A stretch of DNA of 64,000 nt from Sphagnum compactum (Eukaryota; Bryophyta; Sphagnopsida; Sphagnales): contig OZ234495.1 in NCBI GenBank assembly GCA_965153455.1, positions 5,208,001-5,272,000 of the forward strand, written 5' to 3'. The notes under the pieces were generated by a model. That model was not told the DNA's origin. It did no database searches and saw nothing but the letters and a program-made list of their open reading frames with translations. The number at the start of each line of letters is the position of its first letter. Position 1 is the first letter of the stretch. Both the position numbers and the translations under genes were made by a program. Positions 49,001 to 61,309 of this stretch are shown here, piece after piece.

Positions 49001-50474
49001 AATAATTAAAACCTGTAAATATAATTAAAATTATATAGAAAAATTATCATAACATGGACCTCGTGCATTTTACACCTTCATAAATAGTTCTTGCAAACTC
49101 GGCAGCTTGATTTAACTGGAAGAGTAGATTGGTAACTGGTAATAAATTTTCAGACTGAATGGGAGAAACCTAATTGAAGCCTTGTCTTTGACCTCACAGG
49201 TGATAAAATACAGATACAGAATGTGGATGTTCGTGATAAAATACAGATACAGAATGTGGATGTTCGTTCTTTTGTAACTACGCCAATTGAGGTAAAATTA
49301 CCAGATGTTTCAATTCCACCAATGAAGCATTATCTTTTGATTTATAGACCTCTCACACAAAGACTTCCAAAGTATGAGTTGGTCCATGATCAATTTTATG
49401 TTGAAGAGCCTTTTGTGGTGTTCACTTTACATATAGTAGCCATAGATGAAATGTTTCAGGTCCAGTTTCCAACATCATAACAAATGTATCGTCTTCACAT
49501 ATTTGCTGATATACTCCTGCTTACCAAGTATAGGTTCAAGGCCCTTGGGGAGGAAGCAGTGGAGATTATTTTTCTGATGGCCTAGCAACTGGCATCGAAC
49601 GGTTGAAGGTCAGGAGTGACAGAGGTGTTTTTCTGTGTCTTTGGGTTGAATATGATATATGTGGCCAATCATTCCAATCCAGTTTGCACGGTGAAGCTAC
49701 TCATGGAAGGGAAGAGGAGGTGAGGTTTGCATGCTTACATTTCAATGGCATGACATTCTGTGCTGCTAATTGCTTATGATTGAAATCATATAGCCTAAGT
49801 AATTTTCCCTTGACATAGAGATATAAGTACAGGAATACCATTGGTTTTCGATTCATTACTAGTAACTTTAAATGCTGTCTGCTTTGCCGTCCCCCACAAT
49901 AGTGACTCAACTGAAAGTTGACTTTGTAATTTGACGGTTTCAAAGTTTTGAATTGGGAGAAATGTTAATCCACATAGTAATATTCGATAGTAGATAAACG
50001 AAATGGCAGGACGAATGGATTAGACAAGTAAGTTGAAATATGATTGGTTGGATTGCAAGTAGGTTGGATTTGGATTTGCTTTTCAATAGCATATGGAAGT
50101 TATGTCATGTGCATTGTGTCCATATTAATTGACTGAAATTTTAACAGTTTTGGAAAGCTAAGACAATCAAGCAAAACAATTAAGGCTACATTGTATGCCC
50201 ATTGCCTTATATGCAGATAAAATTCAACTATCCTGACGAGTATCTTCAACAAATTGAGGGATTTGTTGGTAGAATACCTGTGAGACTTCGGAATCAACTG
50301 GTGACAGGTATTAGTTCCATCACATTCAAGTCTAATATCAAAACCTATGGCCCTTATGGGGCTGGCCAAGGAGAGACACGTTTCAAAAGTGGCATTGGAA
50401 AGATAGTTGGTTTTTGGGGAAAATCCGGTTTAGCCATTGATCAAATTGGAGTATTTATAGTTAATCCCACTTGA
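46064..50474 (+). CDS. HeLo/MLKL-like helical domain - protein kinase - jacalin-like lectin fusion
   Basis: Exons 46064-47618, 49200-49459, 49534-49719, 50217-50474; all GT-AG and in phase, 2259 nt, 752 residues. Start: first ATG after an in-frame TGA at 46043. Residues 1-130 are helical and resemble the N-terminal four-helix (HeLo/MLKL-type) domain of plant TKL-like kinases (SLIKDCRREPWLKAAI, FAEVCYDLQWCTSIL). Kinase domain about 223-513: glycine loop GRGTFGDVY 229-237, Lys249 in YAKKVF, HRDVKSKN with Asp352, DFGTSR with Asp382, GTTSWMAPE to 411, DVWSFAMVCFEILT. All catalytic residues are present, so it should be active. A 519-605 linker of unknown type begins with DKIQIQNVDVR twice. Jacalin-like domain 606-750: VQGPWGGSSGDYF, IKFNYPDEYLQQIEGFVG, SSITFKSNIKTYGPYG, GKIVGFWGKSGLAIDQIGVF. 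A role as a carbohydrate-sensing immune kinase is inference. The kinase exon alone ends two codons later (GS-stop) if intron 1 is retained, giving a possible lectin-less 520-aa form. Confidence 0.85.
47619..49199 (+). other. Long intron 1 of the kinase-lectin gene, carrying a repeat insertion
   Basis: The donor (CTCACAG|GTAGCT) and acceptor (CTCACAG|GTGATA) are embedded in the same nine bases, CTCACAGGT. The intron is far longer than the other two in this gene (74 and 497 nt). It contains a reversed fragment of the hAT-like repeat (48343-48500). No other coding segment is evident. Confidence 0.6.
48343..48500 (-). repeat. Inverted fragment of the hAT-like repeat family (copy 4), inside intron 1
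   Basis: The reverse complement matches copy 3 at 31408-31575 and the central part of the full element. It has a hairpin GATGAAACTCAG...CTGAGTTTCATC (48343-48390), then AATGCTAATGTACTTTTT.GCAGG and CTCACCCTGTGTATGACCAA. Confidence 0.65.
49202..49267 (+). repeat. 33-bp in-frame tandem duplication in exon 2 of the kinase-lectin gene
   Basis: GATAAAATACAG... (33 bases) occurs twice in exact succession (49202-49234 and 49235-49267). It duplicates the 11-residue peptide DKIQIQNVDVR immediately after the splice acceptor. The perfect identity indicates a recent event, and the reading frame is kept. Confidence 0.95.
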
Positions 50475-53324
50475 TTGAAAATTATCAGGATGCATACTGA
50501 TGATTACCAGCCAAAAAAAAACTATGATCAACTTGTCTCCTGACTCTCCATTGCAAGCAAATTCCCCTCCAATTTATGGTTTAGAATAGGAATTGGAGCT
50601 TCTTCATAGAAGTAAAGAACTTCTCAACACTGGAACCACAGCCAGGACCGCACCCTGAAGGGATGGATGGTGGGTGGACAGAAAACTATTTTCCATTTAG
50701 TTCCAAATACTTATCAAAACATGGCAGTTTTAGACCAGTTTCTGCTTTTACTATGTGGTAGGCTATTGGTTTTTTTATTAGTTTTTTTTAAAGATTCATT
50801 TTGGGATCACACAGGTTATCAATATCAATATTAAAAAATTTGAGTGTCAAGTAGGTTATCAAATAACTGGATAAGAACCACTGGTTAAACTATTGATTAT
50901 ACACTAGTTATAGGGATTTTTAAAATAAAAATAAAGATGTTTTTTTCTTCTTCTGTTTTCTAAATTTTTATATCAGTATTTAAAGATTGACAACTTACCT
51001 GGATGATAATCAGGTCATCCAGGCAGGTTTTTAATAAGTGGATTATAACCAGTTAACTGGCCACCATTGCTGTGTACTACTAATAACTCAATAGACCGTA
51101 CCCAGGGTGAACCAGCAGCACCCACACTGGTACCTACTGTCACCTTCTTAAGTGAAGCCACTATGTGTAACTTGAGAAATGTTACATTTGGATTCAGAGA
51201 CTTGGTTTAGTGTTAAGATGCATTCTATAGGTGTAGCAATTAGAAGCAATCAATTTTTTTGAGCGTTTATTCTAGTGCTAAGGTAAATGAACCTTAAATA
51301 GACAGTTTGTCGAGTTGTACAACTATTTCTCAAAAATATAATATTTATAAAATTTACTTTTTTCAGCAATTAGCAAATGGATGAGAAGCCCAACCAAATT
51401 GAAATTATCATTTTTAGAGAGGAAATAAATTATGAATTTTCAAAAGTGGGCACACATAGACACCTAAAACTCACATATACAGGGCCCCTATTTTGATAGT
51501 TGCCATGCCTACTCATATTAGAGTGTATCCCAAGAATGAAAAATCCAAGGCCAAAAAAATGATACTTATGCATGTCAAAATAATCACCTAGGCACTTACA
51601 TGTTGCAATCGAATGCAGAAAAGAGTGACATTTGGTGTTCTAAAAATGGATTTGATTTTTTAAATTAATGACTTGCAATTGATCAAAATTATAACATGGC
51701 AATTGCTTTGAATGGATACATGAGAAACCCAAGTTTGATACAAAAATAACCTAATGCTAATCACCATTAATCAATGTAATGTGTAAAACCAAGTTGTTTC
51801 AGCCAAAAACAACTATTTATTTCCCATGTTGCACCTTTGTTTTGCACCTTTGTTCCGGTGAGATTTTCTTTCAACAATGGCACCAAAAATTCTTTTGGCA
51901 ATGGCAATGAACATTCGAACCAGGATGAAAAAGAACATCACAACATGAGGCTCTAATGCTCTCTTGTGTTAAATAGTCTTGGTAGAACTTTATGATTCAC
52001 AAAATTGGCATGGAAAGCAACATGGGCTTGTATACCAATGGAGGTTCTACCAATTGCAAATTAAACCTATTTACTCTTGATAGTTTGGTGCGTGGAGTGC
52101 ATCACTTTGAGTTGCAATGTTTTTCATTGACCACGTTTCATTGAACCTTCTCTTTTCCTCTTTGTCCAAGAGTCATCATTGTTTGTCTTTCTTTCTATTT
52201 ACTTTTTTGAACGCATTCATTTCCTTATTTGCAAGTTGTTTTTGTTTCTTGCATTTTCTATTTTTGATGGTTGCCTCCTTTGCTATTTTCCTTTTGTTTT
52301 AGAGATATTAAGTAATGTTCTGAAGTCATCATGATCAATTTTTGTGCAATCAATTAAAGATTCTTCATGTGGTTCTTTCCAAGGTCAACTAATTTCAACC
52401 TCAGGAAAAGCAAGAAATTGGGTGATAGATGGCAAATGTTGGCAAGGTAAACAATTTCTGGTCCTTGTTAGAAAAAAAAGAGTTATAAACAAGTTTTAAT
52501 GTATTGAATCATTATTTTTTTGAATTTAATGAACAACTAAGGATAATCTTTAATTGTATTACAATGATATTGATTTAATCATATGTTTAATATGCATTCA
52601 CATAGATTTAAAAAAATAATTGCACTTTTTTTTACTTGTGTCAAAAACTAGACTAATTTTTTACTACCTTTTCTTAACTATTTTTTTTGTTTATTTTACC
52701 ATGCTTTCATCCTAGCATTGTTGCGACATGTCATGGTTGATAGTCATGCTTGAAATTTGTTAGCATTCTTGGTGACCTCTGATTGTCATTACTTGTCAAT
52801 CCTAGTGACCTTTGATTTTTGCTACTTACCAAGTTTGATGCATCATCTTCAATAGACATGGGTCTAGCTACCCATGTTCTTTCTAGATTGACAAAATAAT
52901 GGCACATGTAATATTTTTGCATTGGTTTTAAACCTTTTTTTTGAACTTTCTATATTTGTAAATCCTAAACAACAAGGTTCATTATGTCAATTAGTTTTTA
53001 CAAGTCTTTTTTTACTAGTGAACATGTATATTTTGAATAAAGACATGGGGCTTGAATGACATGTGTAACTTTTGACTAGTGAACTTGACTAAAGTGACCT
53101 ATTTGACTATCTATCAACTTGAACATTTAGTCAAATAGAACAAAAAAATGACTAGTTTTGTCAAAATGGCTAATGATTTTTAGTCAACTGAAACATTTAG
53201 TCAAGTTGGACAAAGAAACTGACATCCTTCATTAAGGTGGACAAATTTGTTATAATCAAATTGGACATCCTATGTTACTTAATAGGGAAAATAATTTACA
53301 AACTAGGCTAGGCAATAGTCTAAG
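50475..53324. other. 3' flank of the kinase-lectin gene and AT-rich intergenic DNA
   Basis: Nothing recognisable as a gene. Two short phrases (AGGTTATCAA, ACTGGATAAGAACCA) repeat around 50815-51060, suggesting a small degenerate repeat. Short frames at 52117-52302 and 52731-52922 have no domain. Confidence 0.55.
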
Positions 53325-53480
53325 TTTACCTACATACCAATTTACTTACCTACCTATCTACTTCCTTTGACTTACCTACCTACTTACCTCCAACAAACTA
53401 TTTATTTACTTACCAACTTACTTGCCTACCTAACTATCTACTCCATTTTTCCCACCTACCATCCTATAAATAATGTTATC
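53325..53480. repeat. CTAC/CTTAC low-complexity tract
   Basis: CTTACCTACCTA-type tetranucleotide repeats with ACTTACC variants, related to the block at 3.9-4.3 kb. Confidence 0.7.
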
Positions 53481-54204
53481 CCCACATCCATGCATCTATC
53501 ACGACATGGTGAACACATTTGGATGCAAGTGCAACCCTACATCACGTCAATATAGGGTCAGTCTTTATCAACCTAAGATCAACCTAGGTCAAAACGAGGT
53601 TGGGTTGTTCAAAAGATAATTAAAGGTGACTAAAATTGCATCATTCGATCACCCTAAATCCTATGGCGATTGAAACAACTTTTAGTAACCATAATTTTGT
53701 AGTGACCAAAGTTGATCGAAAAACCTGCTAGGTGGTGACCAAAGGTGATTGAGAACCTTTTGGGTGGTGACCAAATTTTTTTCAAACAATGACCAAATTG
53801 TTTTGGGCAAAAATTTAAAAATTTCAAGTATTAAATCAATGGTGGAAATTTAAACTGCACCCCATCAAATGGTTAAATCCATCCATCACCAAATTTTTGA
53901 TCACTCGATTTGTGTGATCGAAATTTTTCAATTGTCCAATTTATTGACCAAAAGGTGACCAAATATTTTTAGTCACCCAGGTTGGCAACTAAAGGTGATC
54001 AAAAATTGGCAATTAAAGTTTTTGAGCATTGCCCGAAAAAATTCAAGCAACTACCAAAATGTTTTGGGCAATGACACAAAAAAATTCAATTGTTGGATTA
54101 ATCGCCATTGTCAATCAAACAATTATTTTTGTTTATCTAAACACATCCAGATGGATGGATGCAATTTTGGTGCTTCATGTCAATTTTGACAACTTTGTTT
54201 ACAA

Positions 54205-54530
54205 ATGTACTTACCTACCTACCTCCTATACCTACCTACCAATTTATTCACCTACTTAAACACCTACCTCCTATGACCTACTTACTTACCTACCTACCAA
54301 TATATTTACCTATTTAATTATTTTTAACTTACTTCTTACATATCTATCCATCCATTTACTTACCTACATGCTTACCTCGTATGTCGTACCTACTAAATTT
54401 TTCATGCTTAACTATTTTGTACCTCCTACAACCTACCTACCTACCTCCTATGGACTACAAGCTACCTTTTTACCTATCCCTTATATTTAACCTACCTATT
54501 AATTACTTAACTTTCTTACTTATGTACATA
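54205..54530. repeat. CTAC/CCTAC low-complexity tract
   Basis: Third block of CTACCTAC-type repeats, interrupted by TATTTACC and TCCTATG words. Reversed AGGTAGGT/AGTTAGGT words follow at 54680-54740, so the tract has an inverted companion. Confidence 0.7.
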
Positions 54531-54539
54531 ATTAAGGAT

Positions 54540-57500
54540 GTGAAATAAACAAGTGAAATAAAAAATTTGACAAGTTCTGTCAACTTTGAAAAATGTAGTC
54601 CATTGATAAGGACTCAAGGATTATCATTGGGGAGGTGAAGGGTTCAATTCATAATACTTGCAACCTATAGACATCCTTAAAAAGTTAGGGTAGGTAGGTT
54701 AAGTAAGTTAAGCTAGGTGGTTAAGTTAGGCTAAGTTAGACTATTACCTACCTACTTACCTTTTTATGACCTACCTAAACTATGTATTATTTATTTACCT
54801 ACACAAAAATATTAATTTTGGTAATAATTTAAATTAAAAAATAGGGTAAAAATTTGAATAGTCAAATGGTCCACTATCCACCAACCAAAATGACCAGTCA
54901 AATAGTCTAACATTATGTTAGTGAAAAAAACCATTCAATTACACTATACATGTTCAAATCAACTTATCCAAATTGATACCTAGATGGTATTTTTTATGCT
55001 TGTCCAAATGGGGTCCCTTTTGATTGGATTTTCCAGTAAAAAAATTTGTGAATTGTAGTAATGTTACCCACCATGGCATTGGGATTCAATGGCTATATGC
55101 TAATCGTTTCAAAACCCTTTCAAATGTTGTGAAGGGTTAAAGCTTTCTTGAAGGCCAATGAAACCCATTGAACCAAATCCTTTTTGTCATGCCTTACCCC
55201 TTGCTTGCTAAAGTCCAAACATCTTTGTATGCATGAAAAAACAACTTACAACAAGAAACAATTATTCATTGCAATGCGTGCAATGTGTGTGATGGCAATG
55301 TCATTTGGTCTAGCCCCACATTTCTTGCTGTTTAAACTACAACAATAGTGATATGGGAAAATTATGATCATCAAGAATTAATAAGTGTTTATTTTCCATT
55401 GACATGTTGCCTCCACATGTTTGCACTATTGCAATGAAGTGAAAAATCCATGTGGAAAACAAGCACACAATCATCCATGCCTTAGGTTGCATAGCCATGG
55501 TAGATCCAAGTTCACAACATTCAATGTAATTGCATCTAAAGTGTTTACCTCTGAAGATGTAGAAGTTGGGGATTGAAACACCTTATGTGTTGATGTAAAA
55601 CAATACAAACTACCACTCTCTTTGATGTGAAAGAATCAAATTTACTATTTTGATGCAATCTTGGCATACATAAGGGTATCCTGCTTATGCACCAAACTTG
55701 TCATAGTTCTAAATCATAGAAACATCATAGATGTGCATGCCATAGGCCTATTGCATATTTTAATAAAACTTAGCAACATTGTTGGGGCATAGCTTTTTTG
55801 CACACCCAAAATTGCATTATTGAATGGAGTTGCCCTTTCTTGTGTAACCTTTGCTACCTTTAGTCATAATTGTGTCAATGTGATGTGATGGCCCATTTGT
55901 TGCATCTTTTTAATATATCTATAATCATCACTCCTTTCGAAGTTCTCAAGAACACCTTATTTGTCTTTACATATATTTAATGTCACCTTATATAAGTGGT
56001 TCTTCAAAGAAGTAATAAGGACCCCCCAAAATTGTGTTGTAGTTGCAAATTTTGATTGTTGTGGTGGTGTGTTGCAAGGAGACATCCAACCAATTGCCAT
56101 TTTGGCACATTCATTGTTTCCACGCATGTTGTTTACATGTCAAATCTTGTTTTTTGCCACTCTCACTAGGTCCTTACGCATTACAACTACCATCCTAACT
56201 TCCAAATCTTGGGCTACTTGGAATATTTCATTGGCTTTGTTCATATTGGAAGGACACAAGAGGATTGTTATACTTTCTTTCGGCCTATTGTTCATTGCAA
56301 CAAGTTGCATCTTTAATTTCACTCCCTTCATTTGAATTCAAATAAGGAAAATCTTCTTCAATTGTTTCACCTTGGGTTTCAATTAGTAATTGTCAATTCG
56401 GCATGGAGTTCATGGTACTTACAGAATTGCATGTCGTTAATTGTTTTGTGATCAACTATTGCACTTGAAAAGGTTATGTGCTTAACATTAATTTAATCGT
56501 GTTTGAAAATAATCCAACCATGATGGTCAGGTGCTTGTTAATGTGTTTAATGTTATCTTGTGTGTGACCAAGTAGTGTGTTTGAAACGGTCAATGCAATG
56601 GTTTTTTTATGGGTGGGTATGTATTTTGAATAATTTCATTGTGTGTCAATGGTGCATTGATCACTTTGATTGAATTAACCATCATTTTGTCAAAATAAAA
56701 CTTGATTTATTTATCTTAATAAAATTATGCCGCCCTTGTATGGAAATCATTAAATGTGCTTGAAATGGTTAGGTTGGATTTTATTTTTGGTTTCAATATG
56801 TTATTTGATTGAAATAGTTCTAGCTTGAAAATGCTTTGACCACTTCATTTTGACCAGTCAACATTCTTTTGAAACAAAACTAGAATAATTTATTATTATA
56901 ATGTGATTAATGAATAAATGTACTTGAGATCACAATATGAAATTGTTGATCAATTTGCTACAAATGTTCATTATTTGTTGCATATGAATTTTGTTAGTTT
57001 AAATTATTTGGGCCCACCGTCCAATGTTAAATATGTTAATTAGTTACTTTAATCAAGAGACCATTTTAAGAAATCAAGAATGTGTTATAATGAGCAAAAA
57101 TAAGTGTCCACTTTAGGCAACTAAACTTTAAGGTTCATTTACCTTAGTCTATTTTTGGTTTTTAGTTTGATTAATTATATATTAAATCATTTTCCATTGT
57201 AAATGGGGGGTTTTTCTTCCAAAAATAAAAAACAATTGGGACTTCAATTGATTTGATCTATAGTTAGGATTCTTTTATTGTTGATGGTTTTAATTCTTTG
57301 TTTGATTACAAAGCTAGTTTTCTTAAAAAACTTCAGATTGAGTTATGTACTTAATTGTCAAAACAATACAATTAAGTTGATTTAAGGTCTCCAAAAGTCC
57401 CAAACAACACTTTTAGTCACCTAAAATGGGGGTTTCTTTTAGTGAATGTTTTAAAACTATAGATGGTCATGCTTCAGGAAATGTTTGAAGAGACACCAAA

Positions 57501-59370
57501 ATGTGATGGATGGTGTACACACTTTTAGGGCAACAACTCTTAACTCAAGTTCCCTTGAACATGAAGGTTTTAACCTTATCCCAAATGCATATCTAGATTA
57601 TGGACCATATGTAGGTGAACAGATGATGACCAAGGTGAAGATGTTATATAACCAATCCAATAACATGGCAACAATGACATCCCATTTGCTTCCACCTTCA
57701 AGATTTGAAATGTTTTCTTGATGGGTAAAATGAAAATCAATAGTGAGAAAAAATAAAATCGAGATCAACAACTTGAAGGTAATTAAAATTTTAGCTGTTA
57801 TATTAAAGGAGGAATTTAGATCAAAGGTTAAAGTAGTTTTGGACTTGTAGTTAAAAGTCCCCTTGCTAGCCATGTGTAACTATATTAGGACACATTGTAT
57901 CTGAAGTCCATACACCTCATGTGCATGAAGTTAATGAAGAGAGCTATGATTCAATATAAATATGTATATTTGGATTTTGTTGAGCCAAATTTCTTCATGA
58001 GGCATCTCCATTTTTTTTTTGACCCACCAATCCCCAACTCCATCTCAACTTTAAAACTTGCATGGATTTTGTTAAATGTTTGCAATACATCATGGTTAAC
58101 ATCTAGGGCAAACTTTCATCGTCCTATCTTGCACACAATAAACATCCCTTCGCACATATTCCTTTGATCCCCCAAGAGATATTCAAAATAATTATTTCTA
58201 TGAATGAAATGTTAGTGTTAATGTTAATAAACACTCGTATGCCATAAGATGTTCACATCATGATAGGACCTAAAGTAGTTGGTGTCTATGTATATGAATA
58301 GTCCAAAATAATGGTGTTGTTCATAACATAGATTTTCTTCCAATAATTAAACTAGGACTTATGTTCCTTGTTATTTTAGGGATTCTAGATTTCAACTAAG
58401 CTATTGTGTATGAGCCCAATACAACTTAGCAATTCCTATAGATGAATAATTAATGAATCCTTTTCTTTAAATGTTGACCAACGAATTTCATTTGTAAATG
58501 CATCATAATGCATGATGTACTGAAAATTACATCATCACACCCAAAAAAATTTATAAACCTAAAGCTTAAACCCCAAATGAAGAAATGGAAATAAAAAATG
58601 AAAATAAAAGCCTAGTTGTAAATAACCCAAAAAAAAACCTTTAAATGAAGGCCTAAAATCCTTAAACCTAAAATGAAAAAATTGAAAAAAAATTAAAAAT
58701 AGAACTTAACCTTAAACCATAACCCTAAAAATAGACCACAAAAACATTAAACGTTAAATGAAAAAATTGAAAGAAAAAAATAAATTAAACTTTAAACCCT
58801 AACTTTAAAGATGAAATAAAAACTTCACTTATAGATCATGCATGGGTCAAGATTGTTGGGAATACTGAAAATGCAAATTCATCAAATTCCACCTAGGTAA
58901 AGATGTTCAAAGTCTTGAATAAACATGTGTTGTGCTTCATATTTAAGTCAAGACATTTTGAAACCAACTGTTGGGCCCACATATTGCCTCCCTTTTTCTC
59001 AATCTTATGTAATGTGAAAAAATCATGAAAGTTGTAAAGAATCGTCATGCAATGAAAACTAGCCATGTCCTTCTAGTCCATATCCTTCAATATTTCCTCA
59101 TCATTTGAGGTAGAGGTGAAATGATCATTATTAGAATAAAATGCATGACTTCCACTTTAGGAGCATCTTTGGTTTCAAATGAAAACAAATAAAGAACTAT
59201 TTGGGAGGAGTTCCTTTTTTTATAGCCCTCGTGAAAATTCTAAGCTACATCCTAAAATCTTACATTCCACTTAGCCTTAACTTAAGCCCATTCCTTTGGG
59301 GCTGATTTTTCCTTCATCATTCTACATATGTATAAAACAAAACCCTAAAACCACATTTCTAAGCATAATT
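54540..59370. other. AT-rich intergenic DNA, no gene firmly seen
   Basis: Frames at 55961-56335 (plus), 56140-56331 (minus), 57485-57721 and 57895-58167 have mixed amino-acid content but no domain that I know. The stretch 58550-58810 is rich in AAACCCTAA/CTTAAACC degenerate telomere-like words mixed with A-runs. Confidence 0.45.
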
Positions 59371-59376
59371 TCATCA

Positions 59377-59640
59377 CTAACTTGAATCCATGTTACCCAC
59401 CTTAAACCATAACTCGAAAATATTATTAATGATTGATGCTCTAGTCTCACAAACCCCGTCACCCTTAAAAGAATCAGCCCATAACCTACAAACCCAAACC
59501 TTAAGGCCTAAACAAAAGAACTTACACCCCATAGTTCTAAATGATGCTAACAATGTCCGTGTTTGGTTTTTTTCAAACAATTTCATGTCCCATTGATGGC
59601 ATCCTATCAAAATTTTGCATCATCTTGACCCAAAACTTTT
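59377..59640 (-). pseudogene. Possible Ty1/copia reverse-transcriptase N-terminal relic
   Basis: The minus frame reads CHQWDMKLFEKNQTRTLLASF, then MGCKFFCLGLKV. This follows the pattern of the copia RT entry (CxQWxxAM...LxKNxTWTLVxLPxGxKxIGCKWVFxxK). The similarity is weak and the conserved Trp residues are mostly changed. It lies downstream of the gag relic at 60285-60780 in the same orientation, as expected for one element. Confidence 0.4.
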
Positions 59641-60284
59641 GAGATAGCTGTTAGGTCTTTTGGAATGTTATCAATATTAACATGTTTGACAATAATCACA
59701 CGATTTTTTCATTTTGATGACTTCTCATGCCACTGCAAGCTTTTGTTGTTGTCATATGTCATATCCTTTGAGTTCATCCACATGATTCTTCCTTTTCAAT
59801 AGGTAGTTGTGTCAACAACTTGTAAACAAAACAACTTCTAAAACAAATTCTTTTTAATAGCCTTAGCACTTGGACGACATCATCATCATCATCATTATAA
59901 ATTATGATTTCAACCTTCTAAGATTACACTTTTAGATTGTAAGAATAACTTTGTTCAATGAAAACAAATTCTTAAATATTAGTCCAAGAATGTAAAAGAC
60001 TTCTATACAACCAATTTAACCACATTATCTATTCCTCATGTTTAGAAGCACATTTCCCTTCCATGTATTACATTTTGAATAGAATCAGATCCCATATATA
60101 AATGTATATATATATAATATCTTTTTAAAAATAATTTCATAACTTATGAAGATGTTGAGTTGTTCCATTACCAATGAACCAATCCCCTTTGTTGCATTAT
60201 TGGTTGTTGCATGGAAGGCTTACTCTCCAATATGAGTGACAACAACACTTGACTTGTTCTTCAAATTGGCAACTTTCTACCTAC

Positions 60285-60780
60285 AATCTTTAATGCAATG
60301 ATCTTTTTTCTTTTGCAATAGTTACAAACATCTCACTTCTTGTTACCTCTAGGAGATTGCTTCACATTAAGCTTTTGTTGAGATTGTGCATTGTTAATAG
60401 TCCCCTCATTCTCCTCTTTCTTGAACTCATCATGGAGGACCCTTGCTACAATCAAATCAATGATTAGATTGTCAAATCGCAACTCCAATGCAACAATCAA
60501 ATTATTTTAGAACTCAAGAAGGCTAGAAAGTAGAACCAACCTCTACACCAAGTGCTTGCAATTGATATGCCATAGCTTTCACCTTCTTAATGTGTTGCAA
60601 CATGGTGTCAATAGAAGCAAACTTCAAAGTAAATAAGCTGCATCTTAAAAACAATTTATTTGCTAAAGCTTGTGTCTCATAATGATTCAATAGGTAGTAC
60701 ATGTCTCTTTTGTATTCTTGCAAGAAAACACATTGGACACTAATTCCTCTTGTCAACATTGTATGATAAAAGATCTAGCT
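60285..60780 (-). pseudogene. Ty1/copia gag relic with zinc knuckle
   Basis: The minus strand reads YLLNHYETQALANKLFLR, then CSLFTLKFASIDTMLQHIKKV, KAMAYQLQALGVEV. This matches the copia gag pattern (LxxxYETKSLANKLFLRRKLFTLKM...VxExIxKVKxLxDQLAAIG). Further on (about 60335-60290) is the CCHC knuckle CNYCKKKDHCIKDC. Stops and a frameshift separate the pieces, so the element is inactive. Confidence 0.75.
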
Positions 60781-61300
60781 TTCCAATCTCTGTTAGTAAA
60801 CTCAGGATCTCCCTACCCATTAGGCCTCTCCTCCTCTCTAGAGACGATGCTCCATGTCTCTGTCCTCCAAGAACACTTGCATCTTAAACTTCCATAGGTA
60901 AAAAGTTTTCACCACCAAATCTTGTGATTTTAGATGGCATCCCATGTGGGCCCATTATCAGTCAAGTGAAAGATTCCATAACTTCACGGACAACCACTTA
61001 GACTAAATTTCAAGAATGCATTCCCTGTGAATCAAGGAGTTACAACAGTAAGTCTAGAGAGAGACTTCCACATGAAAGAGTTGAGCATGAGAGTCCTTTC
61101 ACTGAAATATAGGTACTTCACTTTGTAATAATCCTTGTATTTGTATAAAAACTTCTCATAAAATCGTAGGACAATCTAGGGGATTAATGTCTGAACAGTA
61201 ATTGAACCACATTCTCATGAGTCACTATTGACTCATAAATCTGACACAACTCAACATAACTTTTTTTCCATGTGCAGGTGTTGGTGAGGTAAACAACTCA
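60781..61300. other. Intergenic DNA next to the copia relic
   Basis: Could contain the leader and LTR of the copia element in reverse orientation, but I found no primer-binding site or paired LTR. No gene seen. Confidence 0.4.
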
Positions 61301-61309
61301 GAGATCATT

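Noticed and set aside
54600-54690. tRNA-like B-box GGGTTCAATTC
   Set aside because: No matching A-box at the right distance and no stem structure.
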